Source of the DNA: CBFGTJ01 sp965651815
Lineage (GTDB): Bacteria > Actinomycetota > Acidimicrobiia > Acidimicrobiales > Microtrichaceae
Length of the DNA stretch: 5,264 bases
Reading direction: 5' to 3'
Assembly (NCBI GenBank): GCA_965651815.1
Contig: CBFGTJ010000210.1
Location: 1 to 5,264 of the forward strand
Every line of letters starts with the position of its first letter. Position 1 is the first letter of the stretch. Below the pieces are notes generated by a model. That model was not told the origin of the DNA. It did no database searches and saw nothing but the letters and a program-made list of their open reading frames with translations. Both the position numbers and the translations under genes were made by a program. Shown here one piece after another: positions 1 to 5,264 of this stretch.

Positions 1-666
1 CGGACACCGGGTCGGCTCCGCCGCGCGCTCGACGTGGCGGTCGTGCGCGCCCGCTCCCCGCTCGCCCGGCGCGCCGCGAGGGACCGCGCCGCCGCGGCGG
101 TGCTCGCCCTCGCCGTCGCGGTCGCCGTGGGGACGGTGGTCTCCCGCGCCGAGGCGGAGCGCGCCCGCTGGGGCCGGTCGGTGCCGGTGGCGGTGGCGCG
201 CCGGGCGCTGGAGGCCGGCACCGAGCTCGGTGTCGACGACGTCGAGCTCCGGTCGTGGCCGATGACGCGGGTGCCCGACGGCGCGCTGTCGAGCCCGCCC
301 CTCGGGCGGCGCGTGGCCTCGGGGCTGGTCCGGGGCGAGCCGATCGTGCGGTCCCGCCTCGCCCCGACGGGCGCCGGGTCCACCGCCGCGGTGGTCGGTG
401 AGGGGCGCGCCGCGGTGTCCGTGCCGCTCGGGCCGGCGGCGCCGCGCGTGGAGCCGGGCGACCGGGTGGACGTGCTCGCCCCCGCCGGCGTCACGGAGCC
501 CTGGGCCGGGACCCCCGACGGCGGGGGCGCCGAGGTGGTCGCCGCCCACGCCCAGGTGGTCGCGCTCGACGACGACCACGCGACGATCGTCGTGGCCCGC
601 GAGGAGCTCGAGCGCACCGCCGCGGCGATCCTCGACGGTGCGATCACGATCGCGGTGACGCGGTGA
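1..666 (+). CDS. SAF-domain membrane protein, CpaB/RcpC-like (Flp pilus assembly family); 5' end probably outside window
   Basis: Numbered from the GTG at base 34, the visible protein is 210 aa. An Arg-rich N-terminus is followed by one hydrophobic segment at about residues 19-37 (AAAAVLALAVAVAVGTVV). A SAF domain follows at about 49-112: VPVAVARRALEAGTEL, then DDVELRSWP, and GRRVASGLVRGEPIVRSRL. The C-terminal part (about 126-210) matches the CpaB/RcpC pattern: VSVPLG, PGDRVDVLAP, then ATIVVAREELERTAAAI and ITIAVTR. Family knowledge: CpaB/RcpC proteins are anchored in the inner membrane and help assemble Flp/tad pili; SAF domains also occur in related secretion-associated proteins. I infer a single-pass membrane protein with its SAF domain outside the cytoplasm. 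The frame is open from base 1, and no Shine-Dalgarno precedes GTG34 or GTG46, so the true start is probably upstream of the window. No other pilus genes are visible, so the pilus role rests on family resemblance alone. Confidence 0.75.
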   Translation, partial: RTPGRLRRALDVAVVRARSPLARRAARDRAAAAVLALAVAVAVGTVVSRAEAERARWGRSVPVAVARRALEAGTELGVDDVELRSWPMTRVPDGALSSPPLGRRVASGLVRGEPIVRSRLAPTGAGSTAAVVGEGRAAVSVPLGPAAPRVEPGDRVDVLAPAGVTEPWAGTPDGGGAEVVAAHAQVVALDDDHATIVVAREELERTAAAILDGAITIAVTR

Positions 667-681
667 GGGGCGGGCCGCCCC
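667..681. terminator. Possible bidirectional terminator hairpin between convergent genes
   Basis: Only 18 bp separate the stop codon of the CpaB-like gene from that of the convergent TldE-like gene. They contain an inverted repeat, GGGGCG at 667-672 and CGCCCC at 676-681, with a 3-base loop. The stem is all G:C and near-symmetric, so it could fold in transcripts from either strand. There is no T tract on either side, so this is a weak intrinsic-terminator candidate. In such GC-rich DNA, a 6-bp stem can also occur by chance. Confidence 0.35.
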
Positions 682-684
682 CGC

Positions 685-2064
685 TCAGGCGCCCGAGACC
701 GACACGTCCGCGATCACCAGCGAGCAGCCGGCGTGGCCGGACGGCAGCCACTCGAGGTCGCCACCGACCTCGACCACGTCGCGCAGCAGCCGCTGCAGCG
801 TCGACGCGACCGTGAGCTCGCGGACCGGCTCGGCGAGCTCCCCACCGCGGATGAGCAGCCCGTCGGCACCGACCGAGAAGTCCCCCGACACCGGGTTCAC
901 CCCGGAGTGCAGCCCTGCGAACCCGTTGACGAACAGCCCCTCGTCGACCGAGGCGATGAGCTCGTCCAGCCCGCGCGAACCGGGGGACATCACGAGCACC
1001 TGGGCACCGGGCGACGGCAGCGTCCGTGCGCCACGCACCGCCGAGGCGGTCGACGCGACCCCGGCGCGACGCCCGCTGGTGGAGTCGTGGAGGAAGCCCT
1101 GCAGCACCCCCTCGACGATCAGGGGGTTGGGTCGGCAGGCGAGCCCCTCGCCGTCGATCTGCTCCGACCCGAGCGACTCCGCGCGGGTCGGGTCGTCCAC
1201 CAGCGACAGCAGCGGCGAGGCGATGACCTCGCCCACGCGGTCGCGGAACGGCGATCGACCCTTCTCCACCGCGTCGCCCGAGAGCATCGACGCCACCACG
1301 CCGAGCAGCGTCACGGCGAGGCGGGGCTCGAGCACGATCGCCATGCGCCCCGACCCTGGCTTCGTCGCGCCGAGCAGCCGCGTCGCCCGCTCCACCGCCT
1401 CGGAGGCCACGCGGTCGAGGTCGAGCTCCTCGGGGTCCCGCGCGGCGTCGTGGGAGGACCCGATCTGCGTCTCGTCGCCGTCGCGGGCGAGCGGCGCGGT
1501 CGAGGCGGAGCACGACGCGCCCCGGTCGTAGCCCTCGATCCCCGTGCTGGTCACGAGCACCGACTCGCCCCACCCGTCGCCGTAGATCGTCGTGCGGGCG
1601 GTGCTGACGCGGGGGTCGAGCGACAGCGCCCGGCGCTCGAGGTCCAGCGCGATCTCCACCTTGCGGTCGACCGGCGTCGACACGACGGCGTCGGACCACG
1701 CGTCGCGCTCGACCACGGGCACGCCGTCGGGCTCCGCGAGGCCGTGGTGCTCGTCCGGCGCCCCGAACCGGCAGTTGTCACGGGCCTCCGACAGCGTCTC
1801 CTCGAGCACGGCCGGGTCCAGGGAGCCGCAGTGCGCGAACCCCAGTCGCCCGCCCGACACGACGCGGATGCCCGCCCCCGAGGAGTCGGCCGACGACAAC
1901 GACTCCACCTCACCGTCGTGCACCCGCACCGTGGTGGAGGCGCCGCGCGCGAGCAGCACCTCGACGTGCTCGTCGGGAGCCGCCCGCTCGACCAGCTTCC
2001 GCGCCAGCGCGAGCAGCTCCTCGCCCGACCCGGCCGGTCCCGCGGCCCGCGCGTCGGCGCTCAT
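685..2064 (-). CDS. TldD/PmbA superfamily protein, TldE (PmbA)-like; second gene of tandem pair
   Basis: The product is 459 aa, a normal length for the family. I chose the ATG at 2064-2062 (MSADARAAG) because it overlaps the upstream stop as ATGA; a longer frame to 2118 would run well into the upstream gene. Family features: N-terminal domain with EARDNCRFG (94-101) and AEPDG (110-114), a central GRSPFRDRVGE (269-279), DGEGLACR (304-311), and C-terminal HSGVNPVSGDFSVGADG (386-402) followed by EPVRELTVASTLQRLL. This C-terminal pattern is that of PmbA/TldE. The HExxxH zinc motif of TldD is absent. Family knowledge: TldD/TldE form a cytoplasmic complex that degrades unfolded peptides and, in E. 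coli, matures microcin B17 and processes CcdA; TldE is the subunit without the metal site. I infer a cytoplasmic partner of the upstream protein. There is no signal peptide or membrane segment. A proteolytic role for this subunit alone is doubtful. Confidence 0.88.
   Translation of the reverse strand: MSADARAAGPAGSGEELLALARKLVERAAPDEHVEVLLARGASTTVRVHDGEVESLSSADSSGAGIRVVSGGRLGFAHCGSLDPAVLEETLSEARDNCRFGAPDEHHGLAEPDGVPVVERDAWSDAVVSTPVDRKVEIALDLERRALSLDPRVSTARTTIYGDGWGESVLVTSTGIEGYDRGASCSASTAPLARDGDETQIGSSHDAARDPEELDLDRVASEAVERATRLLGATKPGSGRMAIVLEPRLAVTLLGVVASMLSGDAVEKGRSPFRDRVGEVIASPLLSLVDDPTRAESLGSEQIDGEGLACRPNPLIVEGVLQGFLHDSTSGRRAGVASTASAVRGARTLPSPGAQVLVMSPGSRGLDELIASVDEGLFVNGFAGLHSGVNPVSGDFSVGADGLLIRGGELAEPVRELTVASTLQRLLRDVVEVGGDLEWLPSGHAGCSLVIADVSVSGA
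2061..2064 (-). other. ATGA stop/start overlap coupling the two TldE-like genes
   Basis: Read on the minus strand, bases 2064-2061 are ATGA. The ATG starts the downstream TldE-like gene, and the TGA ends the upstream one. No strong Shine-Dalgarno lies before this ATG (the nearest is a CGGG-type stretch within the end of the upstream gene). Terminating ribosomes therefore probably re-initiate here, which would keep the two products in similar amounts. Confidence 0.85.
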
Positions 2065-3443
2065 CGGCCCGACAGCTGCACGTCGCCGATCGCCAGGGTG
2101 ACCCCGGTCGACTCCCACGGGAAGTAGGTCAGGTCGGCGCCGACGGCGACGACCTCGGCGAGCATCCGCTGGATGGTCGAGCCGATCGTCACCTCCCTCA
2201 CGGGCTCCGCCGGCTCGCCGCCGCGCAGGAGCACGCCCTCGACGCCGACGGACAGGTCGCCCGACACGGGGTTGACGCCGGAGTGGAGGCCGGAGAGCTC
2301 GTGCACGAGCAGCCCGTCGCCCACCCGGGCGAGCACCTCGTCGTGGCTGGCGGTCCCCGGGAGGAGCTTCGCCACGTGCGGTCCCACACCCGGTGTCCCG
2401 CGGTGGCCGGCACGCTGCGCGGACCCGGTCGACGCCGCGCCGGTCGCGCGGCCCGTGTACGCGTTGTGGAGGTACCCGACGAGTCGGCCGTCCTCGACCA
2501 GCGGCACCCTGCGGCAGGCGAGGCCCTCGCCGTCGACGTCGCTCGCGGTCAGGGCGGCCGGGTCGACCGCGTCGTCGAGCAGGGTGACGCCCTCGGCGGC
2601 GACCCGCTCGCCGACGCGGTCGGCGAAGGGCGACCGGCCACGCAGGACCGCCTCCCCGGAGAGCATCTCGGCGACCAGCCCGAGGAACTGCGACGTGACG
2701 TACGGGTCGAACACCACGGTGAGGCGGCGCCCGTCGACCTTCTGCGCGCCGAGCATCCGCGTCGCCCGCTGCACCGCGTCGGCCGCGGCGACCTCGAGGT
2801 CGAGGTCCTCGGCGCTGCGACCGACCGAGAAGCCGAACCCCGTGGTGACCTCGTCACCCGCGCCGGCGAGCGCATAGGCCCCCACGTAGGCCGACGTCTC
2901 GGAGCCGCAGGCGCGCACCCCGGTGCTGGACGCGATGGCCCCGACCGAGTGCGAGTCGGCGTAGTCGGCGGACTCGACGCCGAGCATGCGGCGGTCGCCG
3001 GCCGTGACGAGCCGCTCGAGCTCGATCGCCAGGTCGATCTTGTGCTCGGTGGGCACCGACGCGAGGCGGTCGTCGTGCAGGCGGAGCTCCACGGGCGCGA
3101 CCCCGTCCGGCTCGGCGAGCCCGGCGTGGGGATCCACGGTGCCGAACGCGGCGTTGTCGCGGGCCTCCGCGAGGCACTCCCGCAGGGCGGCGTCGTCGAG
3201 CACGCCCGCCCACGCCATGCCCTGGCGCCCGTCCGCGATCACGCGCACCCCCACCCCGGCGGACTCGGACGACACGAAGTGCTCGACCTCGCCCCCGTGG
3301 GCACGGACCTCGGTGTCCCGGCTCCAGGTCACGACCGCCTCGACCTGCTCGCCGGGCCTGGCGTCCTCGACGACCCGGGACGCGACCTCGAGCAGTTCCT
3401 CGGGCTCCGTCGCGCGCCGGGGGGTGGCGATCTCGGCCTGCAT
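2061..3443 (-). CDS. TldD/PmbA superfamily protein, TldE (PmbA)-like; first gene of tandem pair
   Basis: The product is 460 aa from the ATG at 3443-3441 (MQAEIATPRR). A GTG at 3524 would add 27 residues that do not resemble the family, and its downstream paralogue also begins at this point, so the shorter start is preferred. Its Shine-Dalgarno is weak (GGCAGG some 10 bases upstream). Family features: EARDNAAFG (93-101), AEPDG (110-114), VFDPYVTSQFLGLVAEMLSG (244-263), GRSPFADRVGE (269-279), DGEGLACR (304-311), LHSGVNPVSGDLSVG (386-400) and EPVREVTIGSTIQRML (413-428). These are TldE/PmbA features. No HExxxH zinc motif is present. HELSGLH at 381-387 has the wrong spacing and lies where PmbA proteins usually carry a TEL(M/I)G-type stretch. 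The protein aligns with its downstream neighbour almost without gaps; residues 81-120 are identical at 25 of 40 positions. I infer a cytoplasmic subunit that pairs with that neighbour. It could be annotated as TldD by position in the operon, but its sequence does not support an active metalloprotease. Confidence 0.88.
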   Translation of the reverse strand: MQAEIATPRRATEPEELLEVASRVVEDARPGEQVEAVVTWSRDTEVRAHGGEVEHFVSSESAGVGVRVIADGRQGMAWAGVLDDAALRECLAEARDNAAFGTVDPHAGLAEPDGVAPVELRLHDDRLASVPTEHKIDLAIELERLVTAGDRRMLGVESADYADSHSVGAIASSTGVRACGSETSAYVGAYALAGAGDEVTTGFGFSVGRSAEDLDLEVAAADAVQRATRMLGAQKVDGRRLTVVFDPYVTSQFLGLVAEMLSGEAVLRGRSPFADRVGERVAAEGVTLLDDAVDPAALTASDVDGEGLACRRVPLVEDGRLVGYLHNAYTGRATGAASTGSAQRAGHRGTPGVGPHVAKLLPGTASHDEVLARVGDGLLVHELSGLHSGVNPVSGDLSVGVEGVLLRGGEPAEPVREVTIGSTIQRMLAEVVAVGADLTYFPWESTGVTLAIGDVQLSGR

Positions 3444-3512
3444 CGGCGCCAGCCTGCCACACCGGGCATCCGGCACCTGCGGCGGGGCGCGCCACGAAGG
3501 GCCGTCGGTCCG

Positions 3513-3541
3513 TTGTGTTCGCACCCGGGAGCACCTAGGTT
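3513..3541 (+). promoter_or_regulatory. Candidate sigma-70-type promoter of the CotH lipoprotein gene
   Basis: A -35-like TTGTGT at 3513-3518 is followed, after exactly 17 bases, by a -10-like TAGGTT at 3536-3541. The -10 fits the TAnnnT core of actinobacterial housekeeping promoters. Transcription would begin near 3548, giving a leader of about 54 bases before the ATG at 3602. This is also the most AT-rich patch in an otherwise GC-rich intergenic region (3444-3601). The -10 overlaps the 8-base palindrome ACCTAGGT (3533-3540), a possible protein-binding site. I found no convincing promoter for the leftward TldE operon in the same region. Confidence 0.5.
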
Positions 3542-3590
3542 TACGCGGTAGGGACCGCCCGGCGGGATGTCGGCGGGAGAGTGGGAGAGC

Positions 3591-3597
3591 AGGGAGG
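3591..3597 (+). promoter_or_regulatory. Shine-Dalgarno of the CotH lipoprotein gene
   Basis: AGGGAGG at 3591-3597 lies 4 bases before the ATG at 3602, within a purine-rich leader (3571-3597). It is the only strong Shine-Dalgarno in the window. It supports ATG 3602 as the start over the in-frame GTG at 3581, which would lie upstream of the site. Confidence 0.75.
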
Positions 3598-3601
3598 TTC
3601 G

Positions 3602-5140
3602 ATGGAACCGACGGAGAGGTTCGCGCCTGCGCGCGCTCGGCGCGCGAGAACGGGAAGGGGTTCGAGGGCCGTCGCGGTGCTGGTCGCCGCGACCCTGATC
3701 GCCCTCGCGGCGGCGTGCGGTCCGCCGGAGCCGCCGAAGGACGCCTACGGCTTGCGCACCGTGCTCGGCGACGGCGAGATCGTGCTCGAGTGGTCGGCGC
3801 CGCCGGGTGCGGCGGGTGCGACCTACGAGGTGCAGTACGGCGTCGGTGCCGGGTGGCTGCCGCTCACCACGACCACCGACACGACCGCCACGTTCTCGGA
3901 CGTGCAGGAGCGGTCCACGTACTGGTTCCGCGTCCGCACCGCGGCCCAGGCCGGCAAGTCGGCCGGGTCCTGGAGCCCGGCCGTCACCGCGTACTACGTG
4001 GAGCCGGTCCTGCCGATCGTCCGCATCGACACCAACGGGGCCGCCCCCATCCTCGACCGGGACAACTACGTGCCGGGCACGATCTCGATCGACCCGAACG
4101 GCAGCGGGTACGCCGCCTACAGCGGGACGATGGGCATCCGTGGTCGGGGCAACTCGACCTGGGCGTACCCCAAGAAGCCGTACCGGGTGAAGCTCGACAC
4201 GAAGAGCCCGATCATGGGCATCGCCGCCGAGCGTGACTGGGTGCTGCTCGCGAACTACAACGACCGCTCGCAGCTGCGCACCGTCGCCGCGATGGAGGCG
4301 AGCCGCGCGACCGACATGGCGTACACGCCCACGCTGCGGCACGTCGAGGTGATCCTCAACGGCCGCTACGACGGCGTGTACGTGCTGACCCAGCACAACG
4401 AGGTCGGACCGGACCGGGTCGACATCACCGAGATGGAGCCCGAGGACATCGCCGGCGAGGAGCTCACCGGTGGCTACCGGCTCGAGATCGACGCCCGGCT
4501 CGAGGAGAACAACGAGCCCGGGTTCCGCACCGGCAAGAACGTGCCCGTGGTGATCAAGGATCCCGACCCCGCCGCACCGCAGCAGCGGACCTACATCCGG
4601 CAGTTCGTGCAGGCCTTCGAGGACGCGCTCTTCTCGCCGGGGTTCCGTGACCCGAACACCGGGTGGCGGAAGTACGCGGACGAGCGCACCTTCATCGACC
4701 ACTACCTGGTCCACGAGCTCACCCGGAACCAGGACTACTTCTTCTCGAGCACGTTCTTCACCAAGGAGCGGGGCGACGACAAGATCCGCTTCGGTCCGGT
4801 GTGGGACTTCGACAACTCGATGGGCACGATCCGGGGTGCCGGGGAGTTCCCGCCCGAGGGCTGGTTCGCACGGACCCGTCCCCGGCCGTGGATCAACCGC
4901 ATCTTCCAGGACGAGACCCTCCGCCAGGAGATCGTCGAGCGCTGGAACGAGCTGAAGCCCGCGTTCGAGGCGATCCCGCCGCTGCTCGCCGACCTCGGTG
5001 AGGAGCTCGAGGAGGCGGTGCTCAACGACGCCGCCCGGTGGGGCTACGAGCCGCACGAGACCGACGAGCCCGGCTTCCTCGTCGACTGGCTCAACACCCG
5101 CATCGCCTGGATCGACCAGGAGCTCGCGACCGCACCCTGA
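3602..5140 (+). CDS. Secreted lipoprotein with fibronectin type III domain and CotH kinase domain
   Basis: The product is 512 aa. The signal peptide has a long Arg-rich n-region (residues 1-22) and a hydrophobic core (VAVLVAATLIALAAAC), ending in a lipobox-like site with Cys39; the A at -3 is less usual than L. A FnIII domain spans about 48-131 (core W64, then TYEVQYG, STYWFRVRT). The linker VLPIVRIDTNGAAPI (136-150) leads into a CotH domain (about 137-505). CotH features: GIRGRGNSTWAYPKKPYRVKL (178-198), RDWVLLANYNDRSQLR (211-226), VEVILNGRYDGVYVL (248-262), FIDHYLVHELTRNQD (364-378) and GPVWDFDNSMG (398-408). Family knowledge: B. subtilis CotH is an atypical kinase that phosphorylates spore coat proteins, and two aspartates are essential; D378 and one of D402/D404 are the likely equivalents. 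I infer a protein lipid-anchored outside the cytoplasmic membrane. Its substrate is unknown and catalysis is unproven, since some CotH proteins act as surface ligands instead. The gene stands alone with its own promoter and is divergent from the TldE pair. Confidence 0.9.
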   Translation: MEPTERFAPARARRARTGRGSRAVAVLVAATLIALAAACGPPEPPKDAYGLRTVLGDGEIVLEWSAPPGAAGATYEVQYGVGAGWLPLTTTTDTTATFSDVQERSTYWFRVRTAAQAGKSAGSWSPAVTAYYVEPVLPIVRIDTNGAAPILDRDNYVPGTISIDPNGSGYAAYSGTMGIRGRGNSTWAYPKKPYRVKLDTKSPIMGIAAERDWVLLANYNDRSQLRTVAAMEASRATDMAYTPTLRHVEVILNGRYDGVYVLTQHNEVGPDRVDITEMEPEDIAGEELTGGYRLEIDARLEENNEPGFRTGKNVPVVIKDPDPAAPQQRTYIRQFVQAFEDALFSPGFRDPNTGWRKYADERTFIDHYLVHELTRNQDYFFSSTFFTKERGDDKIRFGPVWDFDNSMGTIRGAGEFPPEGWFARTRPRPWINRIFQDETLRQEIVERWNELKPAFEAIPPLLADLGEELEEAVLNDAARWGYEPHETDEPGFLVDWLNTRIAWIDQELATAP

Positions 5141-5142
5141 CG

Positions 5143-5163
5143 CGGGTGCGCAGCTCGCACCCG
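5143..5163 (+). terminator. Hairpin directly after the CotH gene, probable terminator
   Basis: CGGGTGCG at 5143-5150 and CGCACCCG at 5156-5163 form a perfect 8-bp stem with a 5-base loop (CAGCT), starting 2 bases after the TGA. No T tract follows, as is common in high-GC actinobacteria. A second copy of CGCACCC lies at 5131-5137, in the last codons of the gene, and could pair with the same GGGTGCG, so two mutually exclusive hairpins are possible. Confidence 0.55.
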
Positions 5164-5165
5164 GC

Positions 5166-5209
5166 CCTGTTCGGCAGGTCGGCCCAACCCGGGTCACCTG
5201 CCGAGCAGG
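5166..5209. terminator. Second, longer stem-loop, probable terminator (possibly bidirectional)
   Basis: CTGTTCGGCAGGT at 5167-5179 pairs with ACCTGCCGAGCAG at 5196-5208: 13 bp with one G:T wobble, extended by C5166:G5209. The 16-base loop contains the palindrome ACCCGGGT (5187-5194). The stem is too long and regular to be chance and does not lie in a plus-strand gene. It most likely backs up the first hairpin. If a leftward gene enters from the right, it could also end that transcript, since the symmetry works on both strands. No T tract is seen. Confidence 0.55.
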
Positions 5210-5220
5210 CCGGGGCCGGG

Positions 5221-5264
5221 CGTGCACCAGGTCGAGCCGGCCGTGCACCAGGTCGAGCCGGCCG
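5221..5264. repeat. Perfect 21-bp tandem repeat, two copies, running to the window edge
   Basis: Bases 5221-5241 and 5242-5262 are identical 21-mers (unit begins CGTGCACCAGG and ends TCGAGCCGGC), and the last two bases (CG) match the start of a third copy. The array may therefore continue beyond the window. The period is a multiple of three and no frame on either strand is interrupted by a stop inside the unit, so it could be coding: VHQVEPA on the plus strand, or AGSTWCT on the minus strand, where a TGA closes the frame at 5196-5194. With so little sequence, a non-coding tandem duplication is equally possible. Confidence 0.85.

Noticed and set aside
2065..2118. N-terminal extension of the downstream TldE-like gene from 2118
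   Set aside because: It would overlap the upstream gene by about 58 bases, whereas the ATG at 2064 gives the classic 4-base overlap.
2281..2303. HELSGLH in the upstream TldE-like protein as a zinc-protease motif
   Set aside because: The spacing is HExxxxH rather than the HExxxH of TldD. It sits directly before GVNPVSGD, where PmbA proteins normally have a TEL-G-type stretch, and the paralogue has NGFAGLH at the same place.
3444..3524. N-terminal extension of the upstream TldE-like gene from a GTG at 3524
   Set aside because: The extra 27 residues have no family resemblance or Shine-Dalgarno. The paralogue starts at the position matching ATG 3443.
733..3551. Long plus-strand open frames (733-2127 and 2283-3551) opposite the TldE-like pair
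   Set aside because: They lie opposite two recognisable TldE-family genes, and their Arg/His/Gly-rich translations resemble no family. They are shadows of GC-biased codon use.
3329..5248. A 639-codon open frame on the minus strand opposite the CotH gene
   Set aside because: It is antisense to a clear CotH lipoprotein with a strong Shine-Dalgarno. Its translation is Arg/Val/Gly/Pro-rich low-complexity sequence with no domain I recognise. Long antisense frames are expected in DNA this rich in G+C.
5221..5264. Right-edge repeats as the start of a CRISPR array
   Set aside because: The copies are directly abutting with no spacers, and the unit is only 21 bp. This is a simple tandem repeat.
5138..5264. 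Stop-codon readthrough of the CotH gene into the VHQVEPA repeats
   Set aside because: The frame after the TGA stays open to the window edge, but two strong hairpins intervene and there is no readthrough signal. An open frame over 126 bases is unremarkable at this GC content.

Overview
This is a short, very GC-rich stretch (visibly around 70% or more G+C) in which every third codon position is almost always G or C. That composition, together with the gene types, points to a high-GC actinobacterium. Class Acidimicrobiia is a plausible guess, but the sequence here does not prove it. There are no rRNA or tRNA genes, insertion sequences, integrases or CRISPR arrays, and nothing looks recently acquired.

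Layout. (1) Bases 1-666, plus strand: the 3' part, or possibly all, of a gene for a membrane-anchored SAF-domain protein of the CpaB/RcpC type, a Flp/tad pilus assembly family. (2) Bases 685-3443, minus strand: a two-gene operon of equally long TldD/PmbA-superfamily proteins (460 and 459 aa), joined by a 4-base ATGA stop/start overlap. They align almost without gaps and look like tandem paralogues. Both have TldE/PmbA-type C-termini, and neither has the HExxxH zinc site of TldD. (3) Bases 3444-3601: a divergent intergenic region with a good -35/-10 pair and a strong Shine-Dalgarno for the rightward gene. (4) Bases 3602-5140, plus strand: a predicted secreted lipoprotein with a fibronectin type III domain followed by a CotH-type kinase domain. 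(5) Bases 5141-5264: two successive hairpins (probable terminator), then a perfect 21-bp tandem repeat that runs to the window edge.

How the genes relate. The two TldE-like genes are almost certainly co-transcribed and translationally coupled, so their products probably act together as a complex. The CotH lipoprotein gene is divergent from them and has its own promoter, so a functional link is possible but unsupported. The CpaB-like gene converges on the TldE operon with only 18 bp between stop codons and belongs to a leftward neighbourhood that is not visible. The whole window reads as ordinary chromosomal sequence. The points most worth a second look are the TldE-like pair without a protease partner, the FnIII-CotH lipoprotein, and the repeat/hairpin region at the right edge.
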